This document shows, in pieces, positions 7,897 through 17,889 of a stretch of DNA of 64,000 nt. The stretch comes from Rhodopseudomonas palustris (GTDB lineage Bacteria > Pseudomonadota > Alphaproteobacteria > Rhizobiales > Xanthobacteraceae): NCBI RefSeq assembly GCF_034479375.1, contig NZ_CP140155.1:2046001-2110000 (forward strand), given 5' to 3'. The notes beneath the pieces were generated by a model. The model was not told where the DNA came from. It worked only from the letters and a program-made list of their open reading frames with translations, and did no database searches. Made by a program: the position numbers and the translations under genes. Every line of letters starts with the position of its first letter. Position 1 is the first letter of the stretch.

Positions 7897-9222
7897 TCAC
7901 GCCCGGAAGATCCGCTTTGCCGCGCTTTCGGCGCTGCTCATCGCGGTCTTCACGTCTTCGCGGCCGGTGCAGTAGTTGGCGAACATGTCGACCACGACGA
8001 AATCGGCGATCGCCGCCGCCGCGTTTTCGCCCATCTGGCCGTCGCCGGCGGGCGTGGACGCGGTGCGGCCGACGTCGCGATACGGCGTGTTCTTGGGGTC
8101 CGCGGTCCACATCGGGTTCTTCTCGAAGTCGAGCAGGAACGGCGACAGATAACCCTGCGCCGCCTCGACCCACGGGTTGAACTGCTCCGGCTCCATCATG
8201 AAGGCGGTGAACGCCTTGCAGGTGTTCGGAAACTTGGTGAAGTTGTAGATTAGGATCGGGAAGCCGAGATGCAGCTCGCGGGTCTTGCCGCTGACGCCGG
8301 CGGGCAGATGCGCGTGGCCGATGTCCGCCGCCATCTCCTTGTTGTCCTTCTTCGCCGCCACGTAGATCGAGATGCCGTTGACGGTGAGATAGAGCTGGCC
8401 GGCGAGAAACGCCTTGTTGTTGGAGGCGTCGTTCCACGACGCGGTGCCGGGAATGAAGTTCTCGTACAGGCCCTTCACATAGTCGAGCGCCTTCGCCGTC
8501 TCCGGCGAATTGACGGCCACCTTGTTGTCCTTGTCGATCAGCTTGCCGCCATGCGCCCACAGCGCCCAGTGCACCCAGCCATTGGCGTCGCCCGAGGCGT
8601 GGCCGAGCGCCATGCCGGCCGGCGTGCCGTTCTTGTTCATCGCCTTGATCAGGTCGGAGAAGCCGGCGAGATCCTTGGGGAATTCCTTGTGGCCCGCCTT
8701 CTCGGCGGCGCTGATCCGGTAGTTGACGAGGCCGCCGGTGGCGGCGACCGGAATGCCGATCCACTTGCCCTCGTGCATGCCGTAGGCCTTGCCGGACTCG
8801 GTCCAGCCGCCGTTCTTCTTGGCGAGATAGTCGGCGACGTCGGTGACGTCGGTGCATTTGCTCGGGAACAGGAACGGCAGCGAATACAGTCCCCACACCA
8901 TGTCGAGCCCCTGCCCGGTATTGGCCGCGACCGACGCTTTCGGCTGGATGTCGTCGTAGGATTCGTTGGAGACGTTGATGGTGACGTTGTTGGCTTTCTG
9001 GAACGCGTCGACGATCTTCATGAAGGCGACGTCCTCGGCTTCGACGAAGCGCTTCCAGCGCAGCAGATTGATCTTGGCGCCGGCCTCCGGCTTCCATGGC
9101 GAGGTCTGCGCCCAGGCCTTGGCGTAGCCGAGCAACTGATCGGCGGACATGGTCGCCGCCGCGGCCAGTGTCAGCGCGCCACCTTTCAGCAACGAGCGGC
9201 GATCGAATGTGAAGTCAGTCAT
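7897..9222 (-). CDS. Sugar ABC transporter substrate-binding protein, Tat-exported
   Basis: A 441-residue periplasmic extracellular solute-binding protein of the family 1 (MalE/UgpB) type. The N-terminus 'MTDFTFDRRSLLKGG' has a twin-arginine motif, then a hydrophobic stretch and a probable cleavage after 'YAKAWAQ'. The mature domain starts with 'INLLRWKRFVEAEDVAFM', as in sugar-binding proteins of this family. It sits between the ATPase gene and the permease genes. Tat export suggests folding before secretion, which is seen in several alphaproteobacterial members. Confidence 0.9.
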   Translation of the reverse strand: MTDFTFDRRSLLKGGALTLAAAATMSADQLLGYAKAWAQTSPWKPEAGAKINLLRWKRFVEAEDVAFMKIVDAFQKANNVTINVSNESYDDIQPKASVAANTGQGLDMVWGLYSLPFLFPSKCTDVTDVADYLAKKNGGWTESGKAYGMHEGKWIGIPVAATGGLVNYRISAAEKAGHKEFPKDLAGFSDLIKAMNKNGTPAGMALGHASGDANGWVHWALWAHGGKLIDKDNKVAVNSPETAKALDYVKGLYENFIPGTASWNDASNNKAFLAGQLYLTVNGISIYVAAKKDNKEMAADIGHAHLPAGVSGKTRELHLGFPILIYNFTKFPNTCKAFTAFMMEPEQFNPWVEAAQGYLSPFLLDFEKNPMWTADPKNTPYRDVGRTASTPAGDGQMGENAAAAIADFVVVDMFANYCTGREDVKTAMSSAESAAKRIFRA

Positions 9223-9305
9223 CGTCCGTTCACTCCTCTATATTGCTTATTTGGTCCTGATTGCGATCGTACTCGTCTTGTCACTACTTTCCTCGATCCG
9301 GAACG

Positions 9306-9322
9306 CCGTTCGATCGGAACGG
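9306..9322 (-). promoter_or_regulatory. Hairpin directly after the ATPase stop codon
   Basis: CCGTTC-GATCG-GAACGG is a perfect 6-base stem that abuts the stop codon of the ATPase gene and precedes the binding-protein gene. No T-run follows. It may be an mRNA-stabilising or processing stem that allows separate binding-protein levels. Confidence 0.4.
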
Positions 9323-10387
<1,065 letters not shown>

Positions 10388-10626
10388 ACATCACCTCCCG
10401 GGACCGGCCTGTTGGATGCGGTCGTTGCCGCAGGCCGGATGTTTGTTGACGAAGCTCTTACCAGATTTTTGCGGAGCTGTCGCGCCAACAAATTAACGCG
10501 CGCCATCGGCATCACCGCCAATTGCGTAGATGCAAGCGACATGTCAGCATGCGCCTCCGCCGACTGACTCACCATCAATAAGCTCGAGACGCCCGGACAA
10601 CGGGCGTGTGCGCTGCGGGAGAAACG

Positions 10627-12435
10627 ATGAACAAGATCACCCCCGGGATTGCCCGGCGCAAACTCCGTTCCAGCGAATGGTTCAACGACCCGCACAATCC
10701 GGCGATGACCGCGCTGTATCTCGAGCGCTATCTGAACTACGGACTGACGCGCGGCGAGCTGCAGTCCGGCAAGCCGATCATCGGCATCGCCCAGACCGGC
10801 AACGATCTGTCGCCGTGCAACCGCCATCATCTCGAACTGGCGCAGCGGGTGCGCGAAGGCATCCGCGCCGCCGGCGGCATCGCGATGGAATTCCCGGTGC
10901 ATCCTATCCAGGAGACCGGCAAGCGGCCGACCGCCGCGCTCGACCGCAATCTGGCTTATCTCGGCCTCGTCGAAGTGCTGTTCAGCTATCCGCTCGACGG
11001 CGTGGTGCTCACCACCGGCTGCGACAAGACCACGCCGGCCTGCCTGATGGCGGCGGCGACCGTGAACATCCCGGCGATCGTGCTGTCCGGCGGGCCGATG
11101 CTGAACGGCTGGCACGATGGCGAGCGCACCGGCTCCGGCACGGTGGTGTGGAAATCGCGCGAGCGCCTCGCCGCCGGCGAGATCGACTACGAGGAGTTCA
11201 TGGAGATCGTGGCGTCGTCGGCGCCCTCGGTCGGCCATTGCAACACCATGGGCACGGCGTCGACGATGAACTCGCTGGCCGAAGCGCTCGGCATGTCGCT
11301 GCCGGGCTGCGCCGCGATCCCGGCGCCGTATCGCGAGCGCGGCCAGATCGCCTACGCCACCGGCGTGCGCGCGGTCGAGATGGTGTGGGAGGATCTGAAG
11401 CCGTCCGACATCCTGACGCGCGAGGCGTTCGAAAACGCCATCGTGGTGAATTCGGCGATCGGCGGCTCGACCAATGCGCCGATCCACCTCAACGCGCTGG
11501 CGCGCCACATCGGCGTGGAACTCACGATCGACGACTGGCAGAGCGTCGGCCACACCATCCCGCTGCTGGTCAACATGCAGCCGGCGGGCTTTTATCTCGG
11601 CGAGGAGTATCACCGCGCCGGCGGCGTGCCGACCGTGGTGCGCGAACTGATGACGCACGGCAAGATTCACAAGGACGCGCTGACGGTGAACGGCCGCACC
11701 ATGGGGCAGAACTGCGCCGATGCGCCCGCGCCCGACGGCGACGTGATCAAGTCCTACGACGGGCCGCTGGTGCAGGACGCCGGCTTCCTGGTGCTGCGCG
11801 GCAATCTGTTCGATTCCGCGATCATGAAGACCAGCGTGATCAGCCTCGAATTCCGTGAGCGCTATCTGTCGAACCCGAAAGACCCCAACGCGTTCGAGGG
11901 TCGCGCCATCGTGTTCGAGGGGCCGGAGGACTATCACCACCGCATCGACGACGCTTCGCTCGACATCGACGAGCACTGCATCCTGTTCGTGCGCGGCACC
12001 GGGCCGATCGGCTATCCGGGCGGCGCCGAGGTGGTGAACATGCAGCCGCCGGCGGCGCTGATCAAACGCGGCATCCATTCGCTGCCCTGCATCGGCGACG
12101 GCCGGCAGTCAGGCACGTCGGGCTCGCCGTCGATCCTCAACGCGACGCCGGAAGCCGCCGCCAATGGCGGGCTCGCGATCCTGCGGACCGGCGACCGCGT
12201 CCGCATCGACCTCGTCAAAGGCAGCGCGAATATTCTCATCAGCGATGAGGAACTGAAACAGCGCCGCGCCGACCTCGAGGCGCATGGCGGCTTCGCCTAT
12301 CCGAAGCATCAGACGCCGTGGCAGGAATTGTATCGCGCGACCGTCGGCCAGCAGGCCACCGGCGCCTGCCTCGAACTCGCGACGCGCTACAGGGATATCG
12401 CGGGGACGGTGGGCGTGGCGCGGCATAATCATTGA
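10627..12435 (+). CDS. IlvD/Edd family sugar-acid dehydratase, L-arabinonate/D-xylonate type
   Basis: A 602-residue Fe-S dehydratase that removes water from an aldonate to give a 2-keto-3-deoxy acid. The three cluster cysteines are C64 ('[10 protein letters not shown]'), C132 ('[11 protein letters not shown]') and C205 ('GHCNTMGT'). They are offset by a constant five residues from the [2Fe-2S] ligands I recall for Rhizobium L-arabinonate dehydratase, and K134 matches the carbamylated Mg-binding lysine. The N-terminus '[21 protein letters not shown]' is also typical of the sugar-acid subgroup rather than IlvD. The ATG at 10627 follows GGGAG; an upstream in-frame start at 10606 is less likely. 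It is divergent from the sugar importer and followed by two SDR genes. Confidence 0.9.
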   Translation: MNKITPGIARRKLRSSEWFNDPHNPAMTALYLERYLNYGLTRGELQSGKPIIGIAQTGNDLSPCNRHHLELAQRVREGIRAAGGIAMEFPVHPIQETGKRPTAALDRNLAYLGLVEVLFSYPLDGVVLTTGCDKTTPACLMAAATVNIPAIVLSGGPMLNGWHDGERTGSGTVVWKSRERLAAGEIDYEEFMEIVASSAPSVGHCNTMGTASTMNSLAEALGMSLPGCAAIPAPYRERGQIAYATGVRAVEMVWEDLKPSDILTREAFENAIVVNSAIGGSTNAPIHLNALARHIGVELTIDDWQSVGHTIPLLVNMQPAGFYLGEEYHRAGGVPTVVRELMTHGKIHKDALTVNGRTMGQNCADAPAPDGDVIKSYDGPLVQDAGFLVLRGNLFDSAIMKTSVISLEFRERYLSNPKDPNAFEGRAIVFEGPEDYHHRIDDASLDIDEHCILFVRGTGPIGYPGGAEVVNMQPPAALIKRGIHSLPCIGDGRQSGTSGSPSILNATPEAAANGGLAILRTGDRVRIDLVKGSANILISDEELKQRRADLEAHGGFAYPKHQTPWQELYRATVGQQATGACLELATRYRDIAGTVGVARHNH

Positions 12436-12471
12436 TCGACGATCGAGGCACAACGCTCGCCGCACAAACAT

Positions 12472-12548
12472 CGTCATGCGCGGGCTCGACCCGCGCATCC
12501 ATCACCACACGAAGAACGATGGATTGCGGGGTCAAGCCCGGCAATGAC
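12472..12548. repeat. Palindromic intergenic repeat, family B (diverged)
   Basis: CGTCATGCGCGGGCTCGACC pairs imperfectly with GGGGTCAAGCCCGGCAATGAC between the dehydratase and the first SDR gene. Confidence 0.75.
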
Positions 12549-12568
12549 ATCCGTGAGGAGGAAACACC

Positions 12569-13303
12569 ATGTCCGACCGATTGAAAGGCAAACGCGCATT
12601 CGTCACCGCAGCCGCCGCGGGGATCGGGCGGGCGTCGGCGATCGCGTTCGCGCGCGAGGGCGCGGAAGTATTTGCGACAGATATCGACGAGGCCGGGCTT
12701 GCGAGCCTCGCCAAGGACGGCGTCGGCGAAGCGGCGCGGCTCGACGTCCGCGACAGCGACGCTGTGGCGGCGATGGCGGCTCGCGTGGGTCCCGTCGATA
12801 TCCTGCTCAACGCCGCCGGGTTCGTGCATCACGGCACCGTGCTGGACTGCTCGGACGCCGACTGGGATTTCTCGTTCGACCTCAACGTCAAATCGGTGCA
12901 CCGCACCATCCGGGCGTTTCTGCCGGGGATGCTGGAGAAAGGCGGCGGTTCGATCGTCAACATCTCCTCGGCCGCCGGCGTCTTCAAGGCGGTGCCGAAC
13001 CGCTACGTCTATGGCGCGACGAAAGCCGCGGTCGCCGCATTGACGCGTGCGGTCGCGGCCGACTTCATCACCCGCGGCATCCGCTGCAACGCGATCTGCC
13101 CCGGCACGATCGAGACGCCGTCGATGCTCGGCCGCGCCGCCGCCGCAGGGCCGCAGGGCCGCGAGATGTTCGTGGCGCGCCAGCCGATGGGCCGGCTCGG
13201 CACCGCAGAAGAAATCGCAGCGCTCGCAGTGTATCTCGCCAGCGACGAAAGCGCCTTCACCACCGGCGTCGCGCACATCATCGACGGCGGCTGGACGTTG
13301 TGA
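12569..13303 (+). CDS. SDR oxidoreductase, 2-keto-3-deoxy-fuconate dehydrogenase/BDH2-like
   Basis: A 244-residue classical short-chain dehydrogenase. It has the cofactor motif 'TAAAAGIGRASA', with Asp in 'FATDID' favouring NAD. The catalytic Ser, Tyr and Lys lie in 'NISSAAG' and 'YVYGATKAAVAALT'. The stretch 'IRCNAICPGTIETPSML' resembles DHRS6/BDH2 and bacterial 2-keto-3-deoxy-L-fuconate dehydrogenases. Lying downstream of a sugar-acid dehydratase, it could oxidise the 2-keto-3-deoxy product in a non-phosphorylative pathway. The start at 12569 follows GAGGAGG at a slightly long distance. Confidence 0.85.
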   Translation: MSDRLKGKRAFVTAAAAGIGRASAIAFAREGAEVFATDIDEAGLASLAKDGVGEAARLDVRDSDAVAAMAARVGPVDILLNAAGFVHHGTVLDCSDADWDFSFDLNVKSVHRTIRAFLPGMLEKGGGSIVNISSAAGVFKAVPNRYVYGATKAAVAALTRAVAADFITRGIRCNAICPGTIETPSMLGRAAAAGPQGREMFVARQPMGRLGTAEEIAALAVYLASDESAFTTGVAHIIDGGWTL

Positions 13304-13335
13304 GCGATGCGATCGACGTCAAAGCGAGCACAGCA

Positions 13336-13435
13336 CCTCATCCTGAGGAGCGGCGCCTTCGCCGCGTCTCGAAGGATGAGGTTGTTCATCCTCATGGTTC
13401 GAGACGCGCGCCAGAGCGCGCTCCTCACCATGAGG
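13336..13435. repeat. Palindromic intergenic repeat, family D
   Basis: CCTCATCCTGAGGAGCGGCG...GTCTCGAAGGATGAGG is followed by CATGGTTCGAGACGCGCGCC...CTCCTCACCATGAGG. It makes a double-hairpin element between the two SDR genes. Another full copy is at 35204-35309. Confidence 0.85.
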
Positions 13436-13466
13436 GACCACGTCATGTCGCAAGGGACCAGGACAG

Positions 13467-14216
13467 ATGAACACCATCGATCTCAATAACCGCTGCGCGG
13501 TCGTCACCGGCGGGGCGCAGGGGTTCGGGCGGGCGATCGCCGAGCGGTTCGCGGCATCGGGCGCGCGGGTGGCGATCTGGGATCACGACATCGCGCTGGC
13601 CGAGACCACCGCCAAGGAGATCGGCGACGATGTCGTCAGTGCCTATCAGGTCGACGTCACCGATCCGGCCGCGGTCGACAAAGCGCGCGACGCGACGATC
13701 GCCGCGTTCGGCAAGATCGACATCCTCGTCAACAATGCCGGCATCGCCGGCATCAACAAGACCGTCTGGGACACCGATTACGACGAGTGGCGCAAGGTGC
13801 TGCGGATCAATCTCGACGGGCCGTTCATCTGCTGCAAATCGATCGTGCCGCTGATGATTGCGCATAAATACGGCCGCATCGTCAATATCGCGTCGATCGC
13901 CGGAAAGGAAGGCAACCCCAACGCCGCGCACTACTCGGCCTCGAAAGCCGGGCTGATCGCGCTGACCAAATCGCTCGGCAAGGAGCTCGCCGCCTACGAC
14001 ATCGCCGTCAACGCGGTGACGCCGGCCGCCGCCCGCACCGCGATCTTCGACCAGATGACGCAACAGCATATCGACTTCATGCTGTCGAAGATTCCGAAGG
14101 GCCGTTTCGTGCTGGTCGAGGAACTGGCCGCAATGGTGGCGTGGCTGGCGTCGGAAGACTGCGCGTTCTCGACCGGCGCGGTGTTCGATATTTCGGGCGG
14201 CCGGGCGACGTATTGA
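13467..14216 (+). CDS. SDR family oxidoreductase (3-oxoacyl-ACP reductase-like, probable sugar/polyol dehydrogenase)
   Basis: A 249-residue classical SDR with 'VVTGGAQGFGRAIAERF', the NNAG motif in 'ILVNNAGIAGIN', and catalytic 'NIASIAG' and 'YSASKAGLIALTK'. The Asp at the end of beta-2 ('AIWDHD') suggests NAD. It is a separate subtype from the SDR upstream, lacking the BDH2-like 'CPGT' block. Its position at the end of the dehydratase-SDR-SDR row suggests that it oxidises the sugar or sugar alcohol feeding the pathway. The substrate is unknown. Confidence 0.82.
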   Translation: MNTIDLNNRCAVVTGGAQGFGRAIAERFAASGARVAIWDHDIALAETTAKEIGDDVVSAYQVDVTDPAAVDKARDATIAAFGKIDILVNNAGIAGINKTVWDTDYDEWRKVLRINLDGPFICCKSIVPLMIAHKYGRIVNIASIAGKEGNPNAAHYSASKAGLIALTKSLGKELAAYDIAVNAVTPAAARTAIFDQMTQQHIDFMLSKIPKGRFVLVEELAAMVAWLASEDCAFSTGAVFDISGGRATY

Positions 14217-14236
14217 GCGCTCGGGCCGGCCTGATT

Positions 14237-14950
14237 TCAGCCAAGCGGCTTGCGCCATTCCATGATCAAGAACCAAGGCGCGCGCCGATAGCGACTCACG
14301 GTGTCCGGATCACCGCCATGAGGCAGCGGCTCTGAGAAATGCACGAGCTGCAGGCCGTTCTGGAGCAGTACCGACATGTAGCTACTCAGCGGCCGATGCC
14401 AATTGCGGATGCGGATCCCGCGCCACGACACCCAATCGGCGCGCTCCGTCATGTAGTTGTCGATCCGAAGCTGAAGCTTGCCGTCGGCGTCGCGGGTCCA
14501 ACCATCCGGCTGCGAGGCGGTCATGAAGCTGTTGAGGTTGGCGATCAACAAAGCTCCACCCGGTCTCAGCACGCGGGTCATCTCCGCGATCGCCGCAGCG
14601 ACGTCCGGGATATCGATCAGCGTGAGATAGCTGACGACCAGGTCGAAAGAGCAATCTGGAAAAGCTAGTGCCTCAGCCCGACCCATCCGGTAGTCGCCGC
14701 CAGGATCGAGATGTTGCGCGCGCTCGATCAGCGCCTGCGTCGGATCGATCCCGATTGCGGCGATATCCAAGCTCCGCAGCTTGCGGCAGAACCGGCCCTC
14801 CCCGCACCCGACGTCGAGGGCACGCTGGAAGCCGCCCGCGCTCACCCGCGCCAGCATCGGGGCATCGAGAACGAACCGTCGCCCGAAATCGCCTTCATCG
14901 GCCATATCGGCGATCCACGCCGCCGCCGATTGATCCCATCCGTCAGCCAT
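14237..14950 (-). CDS. Class I SAM-dependent methyltransferase
   Basis: A 237-residue Rossmann-fold methyltransferase. Motif I is 'RALDVGCGEGRFCRKL', then an acidic end of beta-2 in 'IGIDPT', motif II/III 'FDLVVSYLTLIDIPDV' and 'VLRPGGALLIANLNSF'. This is the Methyltransf_11/25 layout that acts on small molecules. It lies convergent with the second SDR and upstream of the TonB operon's distal end, with no clear operon partner. The substrate is not predictable. Confidence 0.85.
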   Translation of the reverse strand: MADGWDQSAAAWIADMADEGDFGRRFVLDAPMLARVSAGGFQRALDVGCGEGRFCRKLRSLDIAAIGIDPTQALIERAQHLDPGGDYRMGRAEALAFPDCSFDLVVSYLTLIDIPDVAAAIAEMTRVLRPGGALLIANLNSFMTASQPDGWTRDADGKLQLRIDNYMTERADWVSWRGIRIRNWHRPLSSYMSVLLQNGLQLVHFSEPLPHGGDPDTVSRYRRAPWFLIMEWRKPLG

Positions 14951-15006
14951 GAGAGCCCACCACCAAGTCGTGGATCGCCGATCCGATCAGTCGGGCTGCG
15001 TTGTGC

Positions 15007-15801
15007 TCAACCCTTCCCCTTCGTCCGGAAGATCACCGGCAGGCTGAAGGTCAGGCCTTCGTCGGCGATCAGCGGCGGCGGGGCCGGGACCGGGTCGGAG
15101 CGCTTGATCATGTCGAGCGCGGCCTGATCGAAGGCGGCATCGCCGGAGCCTTCGACGATCCGGGTCGAGAGCACGTGGCCGAGCCGGTCGAGCTCGAAGC
15201 TGACCACGATCCGCACGTTCTTCTGGCTGCCGTCTTTCGGGTAGCGCTTGTGCTTGTCGAGATAGGCGACCAGTTCCTTCTGCCAAGTGGCGCGGATGCG
15301 CTGCGCGGCCTGGCCGACGCCCTGGGCGGGGGCGACCGAGCGCGGGCCTTCCTTGGCGGTCTCGTTGCTCGGCATCGCGGTGGCTTCGGCGGCGACCGAT
15401 TCGGTCGAGGCCTGCTGCTGCACCACCGCCTTTTCCTTCGCCTCCTCGTCGGGCTTCTTCGCCTCCTGCGTGGTGACGACGCGGTCGGCCTCTTCGGTCT
15501 CCTGCGGGATGTCCTTCGGCAGGTCGGTTTCCTGAACCTCGGCCTTCTGCTCGTTCAGCGCCGGCGACGCCGCAGAGGCGTCGGTGTCCGGGCCGGGCGG
15601 CAGATCGGTCGCCTCGTGCTTCGGCGACATCATCTCGACGCCGACCTCGATCGCCGGCGCGCCCAGCGCGTCGTCGTCGACGTCCGTGTCCCGATTGGCC
15701 ATGGCCAGCGCGACGCCGCCGACATGCAGCGCGACCGCGGCGATTCCGGCGATCAGCCACAACGTGCGCGAAGGCTTGTGGGAGAAATCGAACTCGGTCA
15801 T
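15007..15801 (-). CDS. tonB: Energy transducer TonB
   Basis: A 264-residue TonB. It has a single N-terminal membrane anchor (residues ~13-33), a long Glu/Pro/Lys/Ala-rich periplasmic spacer (~45-165), and the C-terminal TonB domain with 'RYPKDGSQKNVRIVVSFELD' and 'GSGDAAFDQAALDMIKRSDP'. It couples the ExbBD proton-driven motor to the outer-membrane receptor encoded in the same operon. It is the last gene, four bases after exbD. The acidic spacer is richer in Glu than enteric TonB, as is common in this group. Confidence 0.92.
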   Translation of the reverse strand: MTEFDFSHKPSRTLWLIAGIAAVALHVGGVALAMANRDTDVDDDALGAPAIEVGVEMMSPKHEATDLPPGPDTDASAASPALNEQKAEVQETDLPKDIPQETEEADRVVTTQEAKKPDEEAKEKAVVQQQASTESVAAEATAMPSNETAKEGPRSVAPAQGVGQAAQRIRATWQKELVAYLDKHKRYPKDGSQKNVRIVVSFELDRLGHVLSTRIVEGSGDAAFDQAALDMIKRSDPVPAPPPLIADEGLTFSLPVIFRTKGKG

Positions 15802-15805
15802 AGCG

Positions 15806-16255
<450 letters not shown>

Positions 16256-16258
16256 CGG

Positions 16259-17179
16259 CTACTCCGCCGCGCGCGAATGACGACCACTGCCGTGGCTGCG
16301 GTCGAGGTCGCGCGACAACAGCCGCAACGCCGCGCCGGAGGCACGCGCCACCATCTCGAGATAGACCTTAATCTCGCGCGAGAAGTGATTGTAGATGATC
16401 ACCGCCGGAATCGCCGCGACCAGGCCGATCGCGGTGGCGAGCAGCGCCTCGGCGATGCCGGGCGCGACCACCGCCAGATTGGTGGTCTGCGATTTCGAAA
16501 TGCCGATGAAGCTGTTCATGATGCCCCACACCGTGCCGAACAGGCCGATGAACGGGGCGGTCGCGCCGATGGTGGCGAGAAAGCCCATACCGTGGCGCAT
16601 GTGCCGCGACTCGGCGCGGACGATTTCGCTGAAGCTCGACACCGCGCGCTCCTTGATGCCCTCGTCGCTGGCGAGCCCGGCCGAGACCCGGGCCTCGCGC
16701 AGCGCCGCCGCCAGCAGCATCGACAGCGGGCTGGTCTTGTCGCCGAGCGCGAGTTGCGCTTCCGACATCGACCGCGCTTCGGAAATCTGCTTCAGCGCCG
16801 AGCGCAGCCGCAAGCGGGCGCGACCGAGTTCGATCTTCTTGGCGATGAGGATGGTCCAGGTGATCATCGAGGCGAGCGCCAGACCGACCATCACCGCCTT
16901 CACGACGATATCGGCCTGCATGAACATCGACCAGGGCGACAGTTCGGCGAGTCCCGGCGTCACGCTGCCATTGGGCGTGGTGCCGGAGGCCGGCAATGCC
17001 TGGGTCGCGCCGGTAGTCTCGGGGGCGGTCGCGGGCTGCTCGGCCGAGGGCGCTGCCATCGGCGTGGCGGCGGGAGGCTGCTGCGCAGCCGCCTGTTGCG
17101 CGAACACGGGCGCGGTGTGCGCCAGCAGGACTGCGGCAACCAATGCGACGGCGATCGATCGAATTTTCGACAGTTTCAT
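16259..17179 (-). CDS. exbB: TonB-system proton channel subunit ExbB
   Basis: A 306-residue ExbB of the long form. It has a signal-like N-terminus ending near 'APVFA', a Gln/Pro/Ala-rich periplasmic extension (~25-85) and then three membrane segments. The conserved '[18 protein letters not shown]' and '[21 protein letters not shown]' blocks are present. The extension is typical of alphaproteobacterial ExbB. Its start overlaps the last bases of the PiuC-like gene, indicating translational coupling. Confidence 0.94.
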   Translation of the reverse strand: MKLSKIRSIAVALVAAVLLAHTAPVFAQQAAAQQPPAATPMAAPSAEQPATAPETTGATQALPASGTTPNGSVTPGLAELSPWSMFMQADIVVKAVMVGLALASMITWTILIAKKIELGRARLRLRSALKQISEARSMSEAQLALGDKTSPLSMLLAAALREARVSAGLASDEGIKERAVSSFSEIVRAESRHMRHGMGFLATIGATAPFIGLFGTVWGIMNSFIGISKSQTTNLAVVAPGIAEALLATAIGLVAAIPAVIIYNHFSREIKVYLEMVARASGAALRLLSRDLDRSHGSGRHSRAAE

Positions 17180-17865
17180 ACTTCGGCCCAGTAGCGGATG
17201 AGGTTGTGATAGATGCCGGTCAATTTGACCGTTTCAGGGTCGTCGCGTCCCAGCCGCTGGACCAGGGCCTGAATGGCACCATCGAGATCGTAGATCATGC
17301 TGCGTGCATGAGCATCTCGTATCATGCTCTGCAGCCAGAAAAAAGACGCGACCCGCGCACCGCGGGTGACCGGCGTGACCATGTGCAGGCTGGTCGACGG
17401 ATACAGCACGCAGTCCCCGGCCGGCAGCTTGATCTCGTGCGAGCCGTAGGTGTCTTCGATCACCAGTTCGCCGCCGTCGTATTCGTCCGGCTCGGAGAGG
17501 AACAACGTCACCGACAGGTCGGTGCGGATACGAAGCCCGGTGAGCGGATCGCCGCGCACCGCGTTGTCGACGTGGATGCCGAAATGATGATTGCCCGCCG
17601 CGGCATAGCGGTTGAACAGCGGCGGAAAGATCTGCAGCGGCACCGCCGCCGCAACGAATTTCGGATTGGCGGTCAGCGCCTGGATGATGCGGCGGCCGAG
17701 CGCGCGGGCGAGCTCCCCGTCCGGCGGAAGCTGCTCGTTGCGCTTGACCATGGCGGACTGCGCGCCGGCCGTGGAGCGACCATCCTCCCAGTCGGCGCCG
17801 TCCATCAGATGGCGGAACTCCGCCACCTCATGCTTCGACAGCACCTCGGGAATGCAAACCAGCAT
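17176..17865 (-). CDS. piuC: Fe(II)/2-oxoglutarate PKHD-type hydroxylase, PiuC/YbiX family
   Basis: A 229-residue dioxygenase. The iron-binding His and Asp are in '[10 protein letters not shown]', the distal His in '[10 protein letters not shown]' and the 2-oxoglutarate-binding Arg in '[11 protein letters not shown]'. This is the PiuC/YbiX family, commonly found next to catecholate siderophore receptors. Its substrate is not firmly established, and a role in siderophore or receptor modification is only supposed. It is the second gene of the iron operon, 24 bases after the receptor stop, and overlaps exbB by four bases. Confidence 0.9.
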   Translation of the reverse strand: MLVCIPEVLSKHEVAEFRHLMDGADWEDGRSTAGAQSAMVKRNEQLPPDGELARALGRRIIQALTANPKFVAAAVPLQIFPPLFNRYAAAGNHHFGIHVDNAVRGDPLTGLRIRTDLSVTLFLSEPDEYDGGELVIEDTYGSHEIKLPAGDCVLYPSTSLHMVTPVTRGARVASFFWLQSMIRDAHARSMIYDLDGAIQALVQRLGRDDPETVKLTGIYHNLIRYWAEV

Positions 17866-17889
17866 GGCGACTCCAGTCCGGGCACGCTT

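Noticed and set aside
10388..10626. Operator in the divergent region between the sugar ABC ATPase and the dehydratase
   Set aside because: Only an 8-base palindrome (GACATGTC) and weak GC-rich stems were found; too short to support a site.
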